Of a stretch of DNA of 64,000 nt, positions 34,293 to 43,997 are shown piece by piece. Each line of letters starts with the position of its first letter. Within the stretch, counting starts at the first letter, position 1. This stretch comes from Thermococcus bergensis. Lineage in GTDB: Archaea > Methanobacteriota_B > Thermococci > Thermococcales > Thermococcaceae. Both the position numbers and the translations under genes were made by a program. The notes beneath the pieces were generated by a model. The model saw only the letters and a program-made list of their open reading frames with translations, was not told where the DNA came from and did not search any database. The stretch lies in the NCBI RefSeq assembly GCF_020386975.1, contig NZ_JABFNK010000001.1, positions 62,001 to 126,000 of the forward strand, read 5' to 3'.

Positions 34293-35017
34293 ATTTTTTC
34301 AACCTTTTCTACCAGTGCCCTTAGGCTTACAATTAGCTCGTTTTCGTCTTTGGCATTTGATATTACCAGCGGAACTCTCTCCCTCTCCGCTATTTTTACA
34401 GCGAGTTCATCAAGCTTTTTGACTCCATGGAGGACAACTACCGCCGGTTTTAATCCCTGAACCCTTATGGCAATCATTGGGCTTCTTCCCGTGGTCACCT
34501 TGGTAAAGACTAGTGCCCTTTCAGTAGTCCATCCATAGAGCTTCAAGAACTCGTCGCTGCTCATTTCTAAAATGGCCTGTATGCTGTCTATAACAGTATA
34601 GCCGTAGATTTTTCTCCCAAGAAGGTCTTCGTTTGCGACGATTTCTCCCTTTACTGCCTCAACTATATCAGCAACTGTAACGGGGAACGCAAACTCCCTT
34701 ATGTCGAGGATAGCATCTGTGGGGAGATCACTGCCTATAGTCCTGCTGAAAGCCCGTATGACGTTCCCTCCCCGCTTCTCATCTATCTCAAGGAGGGCCT
34801 CAACGAATTTCCTAATCGTGGAAGCACCGGGGCTTTTCCTTCTGCCGCCTTCATAATCGCTGATAACGGAAGAGGAAACGCCAAGAAACTCGGCAAGCTC
34901 AGTTTGACTTACACCAAATATCTCTCTCCATTTTCTCATGGTCTTTCCGGGATCAGAAGATAGGGTTATTTCCCCAGCAATTCTTTTTGCCAGAGCTTCC
35001 TTTTCTTTCTCCAACAT
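34289..35017 (-). CDS. XRE/Cro-C1-type transcriptional regulator
   Basis: This 242-residue regulator has a helix-turn-helix at about 28-62 (WREIFGVSQTELAEFLGVSS, SDYEGGRRKSPG). A C-terminal ligand-type domain follows (KIYGYTVIDSIQAILEMS, LVFTKVTTGRSPMIAIRVQG), as in the COG1709-type archaeal regulators. Start ATG 35017 follows GAGGAGTTAATT. A minus-strand TTTTATAG at about 35063 could be its TATA box. Targets unknown. Confidence 0.85.
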   Translation of the reverse strand: MLEKEKEALAKRIAGEITLSSDPGKTMRKWREIFGVSQTELAEFLGVSSSVISDYEGGRRKSPGASTIRKFVEALLEIDEKRGGNVIRAFSRTIGSDLPTDAILDIREFAFPVTVADIVEAVKGEIVANEDLLGRKIYGYTVIDSIQAILEMSSDEFLKLYGWTTERALVFTKVTTGRSPMIAIRVQGLKPAVVVLHGVKKLDELAVKIAERERVPLVISNAKDENELIVSLRALVEKVEKI

Positions 35018-35081
35018 AATTAACTCCTCACAGCAGACAGTTATAAGTCTTTCGGCAATTGACTATAAAAGGGGGTAATAA

Positions 35082-35128
35082 CCCGCCCGAGTTCATTGAC
35101 TCCGCCTTCGGCGGTGCTCCCCGGGCAG
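35082..35128 (-). other. Stable two-tier hairpin between aminotransferase and regulator
   Basis: An outer stem GCCCG (35085-35089) pairs with CGGGC (35122-35126), and an inner stem CCGCC (35102-35106) with GGCGG (35110-35114). Between them are asymmetric unpaired loops (12 and 7 nt). Read on the minus strand it follows the aminotransferase stop by about 30 nt and is trailed by a TTTT tract near 35070. It could be a terminator, a small RNA or a scar of an IS200/IS605 end. The sequence alone does not decide. Confidence 0.4.
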
Positions 35129-35160
35129 GAATACTTGGAACTTTTCATTAATAACCTTTG

Positions 35161-36414
35161 CTATTTCTTCATTTCCTCTTTTATTGTCTCGGCAAGCCTT
35201 TTTATACCTTCTCTGATCTTCTCCTCTGGAACGTAGGTGAAGTTAAGCCTCATTGTGTTCTTGACATCCCTGTGGGCGAAGAAAGCTTCTCCCGGAACGT
35301 ATGCAACACCCTTTGCAACAGCCTTTTCAAGCATTAGCTTTGTATCGATTCCCTCGGGAAGGGTTACCCAGACGAACATTCCGCCCTCTGGCTTTGTCCA
35401 TTTAACGCCTTCTGGCATGAACTCTTCTAAGGCCTTCAACATTGCATCCCTTCTCGGCTTGTAGAACTCAATTATATTTGGTATGTGATTGTCGAGGTGG
35501 CCTCCCTCCACGTACTTCCACGCTATAACCTGGCTGAAGGGGTTTGTACAGAGGTCAACGCTCTGTTTGGCTATCTCGAGTTTTCTTATCAAGTGTGGCT
35601 CTGCCGCTATCCATCCAATCCTAAATCCTGGAGCAAGGATCTTGGAGAACGTTCCCAGGTACATAACTCTGCCCTCGTCGTCCCATGCCTTAATGGGTTT
35701 TACTGGTTCGCCGGAATAGCGGAGCTCTCCGTATGGGTTGTCTTCAACTATCAGGAAGTCATACTCGCTCGCAAGCTCAAGAAGCCTTTTTCTTCTCTTT
35801 TCACTCATTGTAACGCCAGCTGGGTTCTGGAAAGTGGGTATTGTGTAGACCAGTTTTACTTTCTTCCCCTCTTTCTCCAGTTCCTGCAGCTTCTCCTCGA
35901 GGAGATCAACCCTCATTCCTTCATCGTCAAGCGGTATTTGGACAAATTCGGGCTCATAGTACTTGAAAGCCTGGAGTGCGGCGAGATAAGTTGGGGCCTC
36001 GACAACAACGATGTCACCCGGATTTATGAAGACCCTGCCAATTAAGTCAAGGGCTTGCTGTGAGCCGCTTGTAATCATAATGTCTACCTTAGAGATTGGA
36101 ATATCATATCTCTTTCTCATCCACTCAGCCAATGCAAGCCTCAAAGGAGTAAAACCTTTTGTAGTTCCATACTGAAGGGCTTGGGCTGCGTGCTTTTCAA
36201 GAACCTCTTTAGTAATTTCCGCAATTATCTCTACCGGGAAGGTCTCCGGTGCTGGAAGACCCCCAGCAAGTGAGATCACATCCGAAGTTTCAACGAGCTT
36301 TAAAAGCTCCCTAATTTCTGAAGCCTTCATCCCAAGAGCCTTTTCCGAGAAGTATTTTTCATAATCCAAAGTTGGTGCCTCCAATTTCTCCTTAAGCCTT
36401 TTCTCAAGCTCCAT
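35161..36414 (-). CDS. PLP-dependent aminotransferase, LysN/kynurenine aminotransferase II-like
   Basis: This 417-residue fold-type I aminotransferase has the PLP lysine in GTFSKILAPGFRIGW (about K258), an ISLAGGLPAPETFP N-terminal strand, TSGSQQALDL, the FQNPAGVTMS loop and RLNFTY (substrate Arg). It is of the subgroup acting on aromatic, alpha-aminoadipate or branched substrates. The exact substrate cannot be assigned by sequence reading. It is divergent from the R15P isomerase across 260 bp of AT-rich promoter DNA. Confidence 0.85.
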   Translation of the reverse strand: MELEKRLKEKLEAPTLDYEKYFSEKALGMKASEIRELLKLVETSDVISLAGGLPAPETFPVEIIAEITKEVLEKHAAQALQYGTTKGFTPLRLALAEWMRKRYDIPISKVDIMITSGSQQALDLIGRVFINPGDIVVVEAPTYLAALQAFKYYEPEFVQIPLDDEGMRVDLLEEKLQELEKEGKKVKLVYTIPTFQNPAGVTMSEKRRKRLLELASEYDFLIVEDNPYGELRYSGEPVKPIKAWDDEGRVMYLGTFSKILAPGFRIGWIAAEPHLIRKLEIAKQSVDLCTNPFSQVIAWKYVEGGHLDNHIPNIIEFYKPRRDAMLKALEEFMPEGVKWTKPEGGMFVWVTLPEGIDTKLMLEKAVAKGVAYVPGEAFFAHRDVKNTMRLNFTYVPEEKIREGIKRLAETIKEEMKK

Positions 36415-36628
36415 CTTAATCTTCCTCCGTACAGTTTATTTAATGTACTAAAGTGAACACATATCCTATTTTATGCATTGATAGTTTTGTTGCAATTAAA
36501 TATAAAGCTTTCGGCGTTGGTCGGAAATGTGCTTTATATTTGTAAAAACTTAAAGTGCAAAATATTTATGTACATAAAAGAACATATAAAAACATCAACG
36601 AACAGAAATTGAAACGATAGGAGTGAGC

Positions 36629-36636
36629 TATATAAA
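36629..36636 (+). promoter_or_regulatory. TATA box of the R15P isomerase gene
   Basis: TATATAAA at this position is 38-45 bp upstream of the ATG 36675, giving a 5' leader of some 15-20 nt that includes GGGGGGAT as ribosome binding site. The rest of 36415-36674 is AT-rich, with further TATA-like runs near 36570-36595 that may serve the divergent aminotransferase. Confidence 0.55.
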
Positions 36637-36653
36637 CCCATCTGAGGAATTAA

Positions 36654-37643
<990 letters not shown>

Positions 37644-37703
37644 AGTCTTTTCTAGGCCTTTCCACTTTTTTCCGAAAGCCTTGCCGTTCACGTCGGGAGA
37701 AAG

Positions 37704-38738
37704 TCAAAACAGTTCCTCCATCTTCTCATACAGGCGGGCTCTTTTAAGGACTTTTTCTACCTTCCACTTGGGAGTGCGCATTATCATCATCTCATAGAAG
37801 CCCTCAAGGTTGCCCCAGAACTTTTGAGCCGCCATGGCGAGGTATATAACCTCCTTCGGCTTGAGCTTCCTTCCAAGGTCAACACACAGTATGTTTATGG
37901 CCCTCTCGAGACTTTTGAATGCCCTGCTACCACTGAGGATAGCCAGCATAAAATCCTCAACAGTCGGCTTTTCCCACTCTATGCAGGGTCCGAGTTTGAT
38001 CCTCGTTCCTATAAGAAGGGGCACTACCACTGTTTCTCCAACCTGGAAGTTCTCACCTTGCCTTTCAGAGGCAAAGGATGACAGCTTACCAGTTATTGAC
38101 TGTATAACCCTCTCCTCGTCCTCATCGATGTCAATGGCAACACCTATCTTATCCACATTAAAATCAAAAACATCCATCGCTCTGAGGAAGTTGCCAAGGT
38201 TCCTCACGACGCCAGAGTTGCCCTCACTGGGTATTATCGCAAGATATGTCCCCTCACGTACTATAAGTTCGTAGTTGTCCTTATCAAAGAGAGTTTCAAT
38301 TGGTTTTAGAGCCTTGGGCACGTTTCTAGAGTTTCCTCGCGTGCGTGACTCTGTGAAGCCAAAGACCTTCTTATAAGCAGCCTTAAAAAACTTGGAATCC
38401 GTTTTTCCCTCCACAAATAGAACGGAAACTTTCTCTTCCCCTTTGAAGTCACCACCACGGAGGTCGAAGTCTAGGTATTTCCTGAGTTCGAAGGCCTCCT
38501 TAAAAGTGAGCGACTTTCCGGTGTCCGAGTAAACCAGAACGTTATCTTCTCCCCTAAAGCGGGCTAATAACATGTCTATCAGCTCTAAACTGGCAGTAAC
38601 TAAAACCTCCTCGCCCGTGAGGGAAGAAACGAAGGTCTTAAGTTCCTCTCTGGTCTTGCCGTACTCAGGGAAGAGTATTTTCTCATGGTTTCTCTCTTCA
38701 AGTGCAGATTGGTAATTCTTTCCGGTAATCACTATCAT
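37704..38738 (-). CDS. TOPRIM-like protein (DUF3226-type)
   Basis: This protein of about 344 residues starts at ATG 38738 (IVITGKNYQSALEERN) after GGTGGTTGGA. A central TOPRIM-like core is seen, with VSVLFVEGKTDSKFF (acidic motif) and VAIDIDEDEERV (DxD). The C-terminal part has KLGPCIEWEKPTVEDFMLAI. TOPRIM proteins cleave or join nucleic acids or act as small primase-like units; the role here is unknown. Just upstream and co-directional is taw3. Confidence 0.7.
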   Translation of the reverse strand: MIVITGKNYQSALEERNHEKILFPEYGKTREELKTFVSSLTGEEVLVTASLELIDMLLARFRGEDNVLVYSDTGKSLTFKEAFELRKYLDFDLRGGDFKGEEKVSVLFVEGKTDSKFFKAAYKKVFGFTESRTRGNSRNVPKALKPIETLFDKDNYELIVREGTYLAIIPSEGNSGVVRNLGNFLRAMDVFDFNVDKIGVAIDIDEDEERVIQSITGKLSSFASERQGENFQVGETVVVPLLIGTRIKLGPCIEWEKPTVEDFMLAILSGSRAFKSLERAINILCVDLGRKLKPKEVIYLAMAAQKFWGNLEGFYEMMIMRTPKWKVEKVLKRARLYEKMEELF

Positions 38739-38782
38739 TCCAACCACCACGTTCTGCAAAGCACATATGAGCACTGCAGGGA

Positions 38783-39397
38783 TTAAAATGAGCCCTGGAC
38801 TTCATAAAAGAGCTCATCCTCTCCAATCTCCTCTTTTAGCTTTTTGAAATTCTCTCCAAGCCGTGATAATCTTGATTTGCTCCGCTCGAGCATTTCATTT
38901 GCTAATGCAATTGAAAACTCAAGGTATTCGTCGCTTATTAATATTTTCCCATCTCTGCCGAGAGGGGCGGTTAAGTATTCGGTGCCGTTTATCTCCACCA
39001 GGACTTTCTCTTTACCCAAGGCTTTGAATGTGGTGTACTTAAAGCCCGAAGAAAGGCCAATCTCATGAAGCTTTTTCCCTATTTCTAGGCTTTCTCCAAC
39101 TACGTGAAAAATCGGTGGCTGAGCTTTGAGGAATATCATTCCTTTCTGAGCAGCTTTTAGACTTTCTTTTGCTTCTTCGAACGTTATTGGAGCATGTTTC
39201 TTGATGAGCCACCTTGACAGCGGCTTGGCCCCTATTTCGGGCTCTTCGATTATTCCAACCCTTCCTGAGCATGAGCTTGTTGTGTAGACTCCTTTTATTG
39301 AGTTGATGAGCAGAAGAAGGTCCATTATATCACTATCAACTTTACCCTCGTTTATTGCTGTGAAGAGTGATTTTAGAGCTTCCCTCTTCGCTCTCAT
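38783..39397 (-). CDS. taw3: Taw3, tRNA-Phe wybutosine-pathway methyltransferase
   Basis: This 204-residue TYW3-family N4-methyltransferase acts on a wyosine intermediate at position 37 of tRNA-Phe. The family signature VYTTSSCSGRVGII, the KHAPITFEEA block and SSGFKYTTF are present. Start is ATG 39397. The next gene, the TOPRIM-like protein, follows after 44 bp on the same strand. An IS lies about 100 bp upstream of its start. Confidence 0.9.
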   Translation of the reverse strand: MRAKREALKSLFTAINEGKVDSDIMDLLLLINSIKGVYTTSSCSGRVGIIEEPEIGAKPLSRWLIKKHAPITFEEAKESLKAAQKGMIFLKAQPPIFHVVGESLEIGKKLHEIGLSSGFKYTTFKALGKEKVLVEINGTEYLTAPLGRDGKILISDEYLEFSIALANEMLERSKSRLSRLGENFKKLKEEIGEDELFYEVQGSF

Positions 39398-39498
39398 GTA
39401 AAGCTCACCCCCAAAGGCTCTTATCCTTGATAAAACTTTGACAATAGGGCCAACTGGTCATTAATCTATTCTCAGCACTTTTTGAGCATATTCTGGCG

Positions 39499-40367
39499 GG
39501 GCGTGTTTATAGTAACCTTTATTAGGGTTTTTGCCGAATTCTTTCAGGTGGTTGCCGTGATCCCCAGATGGGATCACAGACTCAAAGACCCTGAAAGCGT
39601 GGCATTCACAATTCTTGACGTTTTAGCAGACTTCGAATCAGAAGGAAAGCTGAAGAACCTGCCAAAATCCAAAAAATTTCCAGTAAAAACAATACTGGCA
39701 ATACTCCTCTTTAAACAATACTACAACCTACCCCTCAGAGACGCCCAGCACTACGGCAGAAAATTCTTCGGAGCAAACATTCACTACTCAACCCTCCACA
39801 ACTGGGAGAAAAAGCTGAACCTCGAAGAACTGACAAACCACCTCCTGAAAAAACTCCAGAAATTACCCTACGCCAGCACTCAAGCAGACTCAACCATTAT
39901 CACAAATAAAAAAAGGGCAGGATAGAAGTTCAGGCAATAACGAGAATCCTGCCGGGTTTACTGTATCCGGTTGCTGTGAGGATCACAACTTCTGAGAACG
40001 AGCTGATTGAACTCCTGCCGGAGGGTTCTGGGAATTTTTATGCTGATGGGGCTTATGATTCAAAGAAAGTTCTGAACACTGTGGTGGAAAAGGGTTATCG
40101 GCCGATTGTTAAGAAAACTAAGAACCCTCCAGGTGGTTTTGGTAGTAAGAGGAGAGATAGAGTGTTTTCTGAAGAAGAGTACAGGCATAGGAATCCTCAT
40201 GAGGGGTTCTGGGGTGCGTTTACAACGTGGTTTGGCAGTAGGATCCCCTGTTTTCTGAAAAAGACTACTGTAACCCGAATCCTGCTTGGGGTAATGTGTT
40301 ATGGTCTGAAAATCCTCCTCAGAGTCAAATACTGTTTAAATAACAGGGGGTGAAACTAAACACGCCC
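39499..40367 (+). mobile_element. 869-bp insertion sequence, copy A
   Basis: The terminal inverted repeats begin GGGCGTGTTTA. A 10-bp duplication TATTCTGGCG flanks it (39489-39498 and 40368-40377). It is near-identical to copy B at 56366-57234. It sits between the divergent taw3 and tRNA-His promoters, directly upstream of the TTTATAAAG box of the tRNA. Family not certain: a DDE element with a 10-bp TSD, IS4/IS5-like. Confidence 0.87.
39557..40353 (+). CDS. DDE transposase of the 869-bp IS, -1 shift at A7
   Basis: The likely start is GTG 39557, five bases after AGGTGG (IPRWDHRLKDPESVAF). The first frame stops at TAG after the A7 (39908-39914, AATAAAAAAAGGG). One base back the frame continues KKKGRIEVQAITRILPG and runs to the end. 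Acidic residues are in QADSTI, YADGAYDS and NPHEGFWGAF. The DDE residues lie on both sides of the shift, so a -1 event is needed for an active enzyme. Total about 265 residues. Confidence 0.78.
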
Positions 40368-40382
40368 TATTCTGGCGAAAAG

Positions 40383-40391
40383 TTTATAAAG
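40383..40391 (+). promoter_or_regulatory. TATA box of tRNA-His
   Basis: GTTTATAAAG-type sequence lies about 27-35 bp before the tRNA 5' end, with AAAAG upstream as a possible BRE. The IS duplication ends at 40377, five bases before it, so the promoter core was left intact. Confidence 0.65.
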
Positions 40392-40417
40392 ATATCCCAG
40401 ATAGCTAAAGTGGACAT

Positions 40418-40495
40418 GGCCGGGGTGGTGTAGCCTGGTTAGCACAGGGGACTGTGGATCCCCTAGCCCGGGTTCAAATCCCGGCCCCGGCCCCA
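40418..40495 (+). tRNA. tRNA-His (GTG), with encoded G-1 and CCA
   Basis: Acceptor stem GCCGGGG pairs with CCCCGGC. G-1 (40418) faces discriminator C, the tRNA-His hallmark. The anticodon arm is GGGGA-CTGTGGA-TCCCC, with anticodon GTG. The T arm is CCGGG-TTCAAAT-CCCGG, and CCA is encoded at 40493-40495. No intron. Confidence 0.95.
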
Positions 40496-40499
40496 GAAC

Positions 40500-40840
40500 A
40501 ACACTTCTCCCAAAATACAACGCCTTCAAAACTTCTTCAAGCAAACGAGACATGTTAATGTTATTTTTCTTCGCAAACTCCACCAAATCAGCCCATCTAC
40601 CAGAGGAACAAAAACATCGGTGTTGTCGCTCCCTTGCCCTTGAGGAGTACTGCGATGAAGAAGTTATGGGGGAACCATTCAAGAAGGTTATTGAAACTCT
40701 CAAGGAGATTGGATTCAGAACAACTACCGGAATGTAAGGATCAAATTCCTTTCTTCTTTGAAAATTTTTATGCCAGGTTTTTAGAGCTTACTTGGTCTAA
40801 ATGTTTCCCCAATGATCCTGAAGAGAGAAAACTATAATTA
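40500..40840. pseudogene. Decayed coding fragments downstream of tRNA-His
   Basis: On the minus strand (about 40500-40610) a frame reads ADLVEFAKKNNINMSRLLEE. On the plus strand two frames read ALEEYCDEEVMGEPFKKVIE (to 40737) and QIPFFFENFYARFLELTWSK (to 40837). None has a proper start and full length. They look like remnants of two or more small genes next to the tRNA 3' end, a common place for integrated elements. No attachment-site duplicate of the tRNA is visible in the window. Confidence 0.35.
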
Positions 40841-41766
40841 CCATTAAGTGAAATTCAAATTAGTGGCTTTCGTCGTGGTGTTCATAATGGATGAGGCAAA
40901 GATAGCAGTCTTTGCATATTCAGAAGACAAATTTGAGGAAAAGAGGGTTAAAACGGTCAAAGATGTCCTCAAATACAAAGATTACAAGGTGGTTTGGGTA
41001 AACATAGACGGAATTGCTTATCTCCAAGAGCTTAAAGAAATCTTCAACTTTCATGAAGTTGCTATTAAGTCAATTCTTAGAGCAAAGACCCGGGCAAGGG
41101 TTTCCATTCTAAAAGACCACATTTTTGTTTTACTTCACCAAGTCTACGAGCTGAAAGGGGGCCTGAAAAAAGAGAGAACCGCGGTTTTTCTAAAAGATAA
41201 CTTCGTCATAACAATGCAGGAACGGCCTGGCGACGTGTTTAACACAATTAGGGAAAGCATAAGGCACGGAGAAGGAATTTTTAGAAAAAAAAGGTGCCGA
41301 TTACCTACTCTTTGCCCTTCTCGATGCAATAGTTGAAAACTACGTTCCAATTCTAGAGAACATCAGCTCGCAAATGGAGCTCATAGAAACCAAAGTCCTA
41401 AAAGACGGAGACAGAGAAGTGCTCCGAAAGATACATGGAATTAGGAGAAGGATACTGTTTTTGAGAAGAACAATATTTCCCCTGTTAGAGATTTTTAGAC
41501 GGTTGAGAGTAGAAGGAAAAGAATTTTTCACTGAAGAGACGCAGAGATACCTGGAAGAACTCCATGAGCACGTCATGGAAATCCTCGATATTATTGAAAA
41601 TCACCGAGAAATGACCAATGGATTGATAGATATCTACTACTCCACCCTCTCCATGAAAACAAACGACATCATAAGGATTCTCACTGTAGTCTCTACGATC
41701 TTCATCCCTCTAACCTTCATAACAGGTATATATGGAATGAACTTCAATACACATGTCTCCCGTTCT

Positions 41767-41814
41767 GGTCAGCCGTGATTTGTGTAAAGTTCGTAAACAT
41801 CAGCACGGCTGACC
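41767..41814 (-). ncRNA. Hairpin at the tnpB 3' end, probable omega-RNA element
   Basis: GGTCAGCCGTG (41767-41777) and CACGGCTGACC (41804-41814) form a perfect 11-bp stem with a 26-nt loop. It covers the last 15 codons and stop of tnpB. In TnpB systems the guide RNA is made from the tnpB 3' end and right end. The position and stem fit that, but the RNA itself is inferred. Confidence 0.55.
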
Positions 41815-42947
41815 TTCCCCACTCTAACCTTCATCGTGGGGCTTTCGGGGGGAACGGAAACTCCCCACATCTTCAAGGCTCTAAGTGAAATATTCCAACT
41901 CCCAACAACATCCCTATCAGCCTCAAAACCACACTCGCATTTCAAAACCCTGCGCCCATTCGGGCTTAACTTACCCCCACATACCGGGCACAGGGAGGAA
42001 GTGAAAGCAGGATTAACGAAAACAACCCTAACACCCTTTAACTTAGCCTTGTATTCGATTATGCTCTGGAGTTTTCTAAAACTCCAGCGGTGCAAACGAC
42101 CATTCATCTCAGCCGAATACCTTATCGAATCCCTGATTTCCGTTAAATCCTCCAAGGCAATACCACCGTATTTTTCAGCTAATTCAACAATTTTATTAGC
42201 CAATTTGTGATAAAGGTCATCCAGCCTGTTCCTCTCCCTTCTCCCATACTTTTCCAGAAGCTCTTCCCTCTTCTTTCCAGCCCTAAGCTTCTTCTGGATT
42301 TTTCTCCTCTTTACGAAGTAACCAGTCCTTAACTCCCGCTCGTGGGTGATAATCTGGACGAATTCGCCGTTTGGAAGGCTCAGCGTTACGTTGTTCTCGT
42401 TCAAGTCCACGCCGACAAAGGTTTCAGGCTCTCTCACTTCAACCTCTCTGGAGAAGACTACGTTAATGAAGACACCCTTTTGAGTCCTCACCAACCACGC
42501 TTGGCCGATTTTCCAATCCCCAAACTTCTCGTGATATTTGGCTGGATAAAACTCCAGTTCAATCCTCCCGCTTGGAGTGGAGAGTTTTACTATTCTTTTT
42601 TCAAGGTCGAGTTTAAAGAGATGATCGTCGAGCATTATAACTTCCTTCTTGAAAACTGGCTTACCATTGGCTTTTCCCTTCTTTCTCCTCTTGCGGTAGC
42701 TCTTGTAAATCATTGTTGCCATTTGGGTGGCCGTGTAGTGGTAGTGGCTTGGTAACTCTGGATACTCCTTGCGGAGGCTTTTGTACGTTTCCTTTTTGAG
42801 CCTGTAAAAGCTAGTAACGTTGTTCTCGAAAGCATAACCGATGAGGTAGTTCACAATCTCCCGATAAGTGGAGAAGAGAGCATCTAACCCATTGGGTATT
42901 TCCTTGAGTTTGAGCTTGGCGGTTAGTTTGATTGTTTCACTCGGCAT
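41769..42947 (-). CDS. tnpB: TnpB, RNA-guided nuclease of IS200/IS605 type
   Basis: This 392-residue RuvC-like protein retains all catalytic positions: GVDLNENNV (Asp I), IALEDLTE (Glu II) and EADRDVVGSWN (Asp III), with a zinc finger CPVCGG...CECGF. N-terminal and WED-like regions (LTAKLKLKEIPNGLDALF) are normal. The protein looks intact. The start overlaps the upstream RHH stop by 11 bp, so it is co-translated with it. The 3' end carries a long hairpin. TnpB cuts DNA at a TAM next to a guide match and helps its element persist. Confidence 0.92.
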   Translation of the reverse strand: MPSETIKLTAKLKLKEIPNGLDALFSTYREIVNYLIGYAFENNVTSFYRLKKETYKSLRKEYPELPSHYHYTATQMATMIYKSYRKRRKKGKANGKPVFKKEVIMLDDHLFKLDLEKRIVKLSTPSGRIELEFYPAKYHEKFGDWKIGQAWLVRTQKGVFINVVFSREVEVREPETFVGVDLNENNVTLSLPNGEFVQIITHERELRTGYFVKRRKIQKKLRAGKKREELLEKYGRRERNRLDDLYHKLANKIVELAEKYGGIALEDLTEIRDSIRYSAEMNGRLHRWSFRKLQSIIEYKAKLKGVRVVFVNPAFTSSLCPVCGGKLSPNGRRVLKCECGFEADRDVVGSWNISLRALKMWGVSVPPESPTMKVRVGKVSRADVYELYTNHG

Positions 42948-43092
42948 TTTCTAGCTCCTTCTTGGTTTTTCTGATCCACATTTTTATGGCCTCGCTTATT
43001 GCTACTCCAAGAACCCCCTTTCGTGTCCCGTATTTTAGGGCGACAAGTCTTCTGAATTCTTCTTCTAAATCATCATCAATCACTATAGTCAT
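42937..43092 (-). CDS. Small ribbon-helix-helix protein coupled to TnpB
   Basis: This 51-residue protein, MTIVIDDDLEEEFRRLVALK, starts at ATG 43092 after GGGGAAG; upstream in-frame starts would add a weak extension. The opening strand and two helices (GVLGVAISEAIKMWI) match CopG/RHH DNA-binding proteins. Its stop lies inside the tnpB start by an 11-bp overlap. It may repress the element promoter. RHH partners of TnpB are not the usual IS605 arrangement. Confidence 0.75.
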   Translation of the reverse strand: MTIVIDDDLEEEFRRLVALKYGTRKGVLGVAISEAIKMWIRKTKKELENAE

Positions 43093-43304
43093 CTTCCCCA
43101 CATACATCCACCGCCATACATATGGCTTTAGAAGTTTATAAACTTTTTGATGATACAAACCACCAAACTTAACGCTTTCAACTATTTATGAAACATCCCT
43201 ACAACATGCCCAAGCTCAACTGGTATTATGGCTATCCGGCCACACTTCTGGCTATGCTCATAATAGTTCTCGGAATGCTTTATTACTTCAAAAAGAAAGG
43301 ATGG

Positions 43305-43991
43305 TTATAAACCAAGGGCAAGTTTCACGGCCTTTTCAGCCAGTATATCCATGGGATCTACGAGGGGAACGCTTAAATCTTTCGGCTTTAAAGCTACACT
43401 TACTTCCGTACATCCGGCTATTATAGATTCAACATCCTTTTCAAGTTTTTTTGCGACCTCGAGAAGCAGTTTTTTTCCGAGTTCTATATCCCCGGCCTTT
43501 ACTCCTTCATAGATAGCTTTCATGACTTTTTCCTGATCCTTTTCTGAGGGAATGAGCGCTTCAATTCCTCTCTTTTTGAGGGCTTTCTGATAGATCCCGC
43601 TCACTATCGTGCCCGTCGTTGCAAGGATGCCTACCCTTTTCACGCCCAAGGCTTCTACATAAGATGCGGTCTCCTCTATCATGTTTATCAGCGGTATCTT
43701 GATAGCCTTTTGAATTTCATCCGCAAAGTAATGGGCAGTGTTGCAGGGCATAATTATGAAGTCCGCTCCCCAGCTTTCAAGTTTTTTTGCACTGTCAATG
43801 AGCTCTGGAAGCGGGTTTTCGCCTTTTCCGAGAATATATGCTGTCCGGTCGGGGATTTTGGGATTGTTGTAGATAATTATTCTCGGGTGATCTTGATCTT
43901 TTTTGGCTGGCGTCTTGAGTACTATCCTTTTGAAAAGCTCTACAGTTGCAAGAGGGCCCATTCCACCCAGAATTCCTATGACCTTCTCCAT
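43305..43991 (-). CDS. Aspartate/glutamate racemase
   Basis: This 228-residue cofactor-independent racemase has the catalytic cysteine pair in MPCNTAHYF (C83) and AGCTEVSVA (C194), and the [11 protein letters not shown] opening. It interconverts L- and D-aspartate. Its start lies 6 bp after the adenosyltransferase stop (same strand). Its stop overlaps the last codons of the corA remnant on the opposite strand. Confidence 0.92.
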   Translation of the reverse strand: MEKVIGILGGMGPLATVELFKRIVLKTPAKKDQDHPRIIIYNNPKIPDRTAYILGKGENPLPELIDSAKKLESWGADFIIMPCNTAHYFADEIQKAIKIPLINMIEETASYVEALGVKRVGILATTGTIVSGIYQKALKKRGIEALIPSEKDQEKVMKAIYEGVKAGDIELGKKLLLEVAKKLEKDVESIIAGCTEVSVALKPKDLSVPLVDPMDILAEKAVKLALGL

Positions 43992-43997
43992 GCTCGA

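Larger units (their letters stand above)
41746..43190 (-). mobile_element. RHH-TnpB element (IS200/IS605 group, no TnpA)
   Basis: The boundaries are set by the corA sequence it splits (within about 2 bp because of shared AA). It carries tnpB and a small RHH gene on the minus strand but no Y1 transposase. There is no target duplication, as expected for this group. On the tnpB strand the flank before the left end is ...GGGATGTTT (TAM candidate) and the flank after the right end is GAAGTTCATTCC, which would be the guide. Confidence 0.8.
40887..43310 (+). pseudogene. corA: corA-type Mg2+ transporter, frameshifted and split by a TnpB element
   Basis: It starts at ATG 40887 (DEAKIAVFAYSEDKFEEK). 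At an A8 run near 41284-41292 one extra A throws it out of frame; the correct frame continues GADYLLFALLDAIVENYV. The CorA hallmark YGMN is reached at about 41731-41742, after which foreign DNA follows. The missing C-terminus (KHPYNMPKLNWYYGYPATLL, second membrane helix, basic tail) resumes in frame at 43191 and stops at 43310. Joining TTC (41745) to AAA (43191) gives a continuous GMNFKHPYNMPK. No functional protein is expected. Confidence 0.9.

Noticed and set aside
35000-35160. Replication origin or ORB-like repeats near the GC-rich hairpin
   Set aside because: No repeated ORB elements and no cdc6/orc1 gene nearby.
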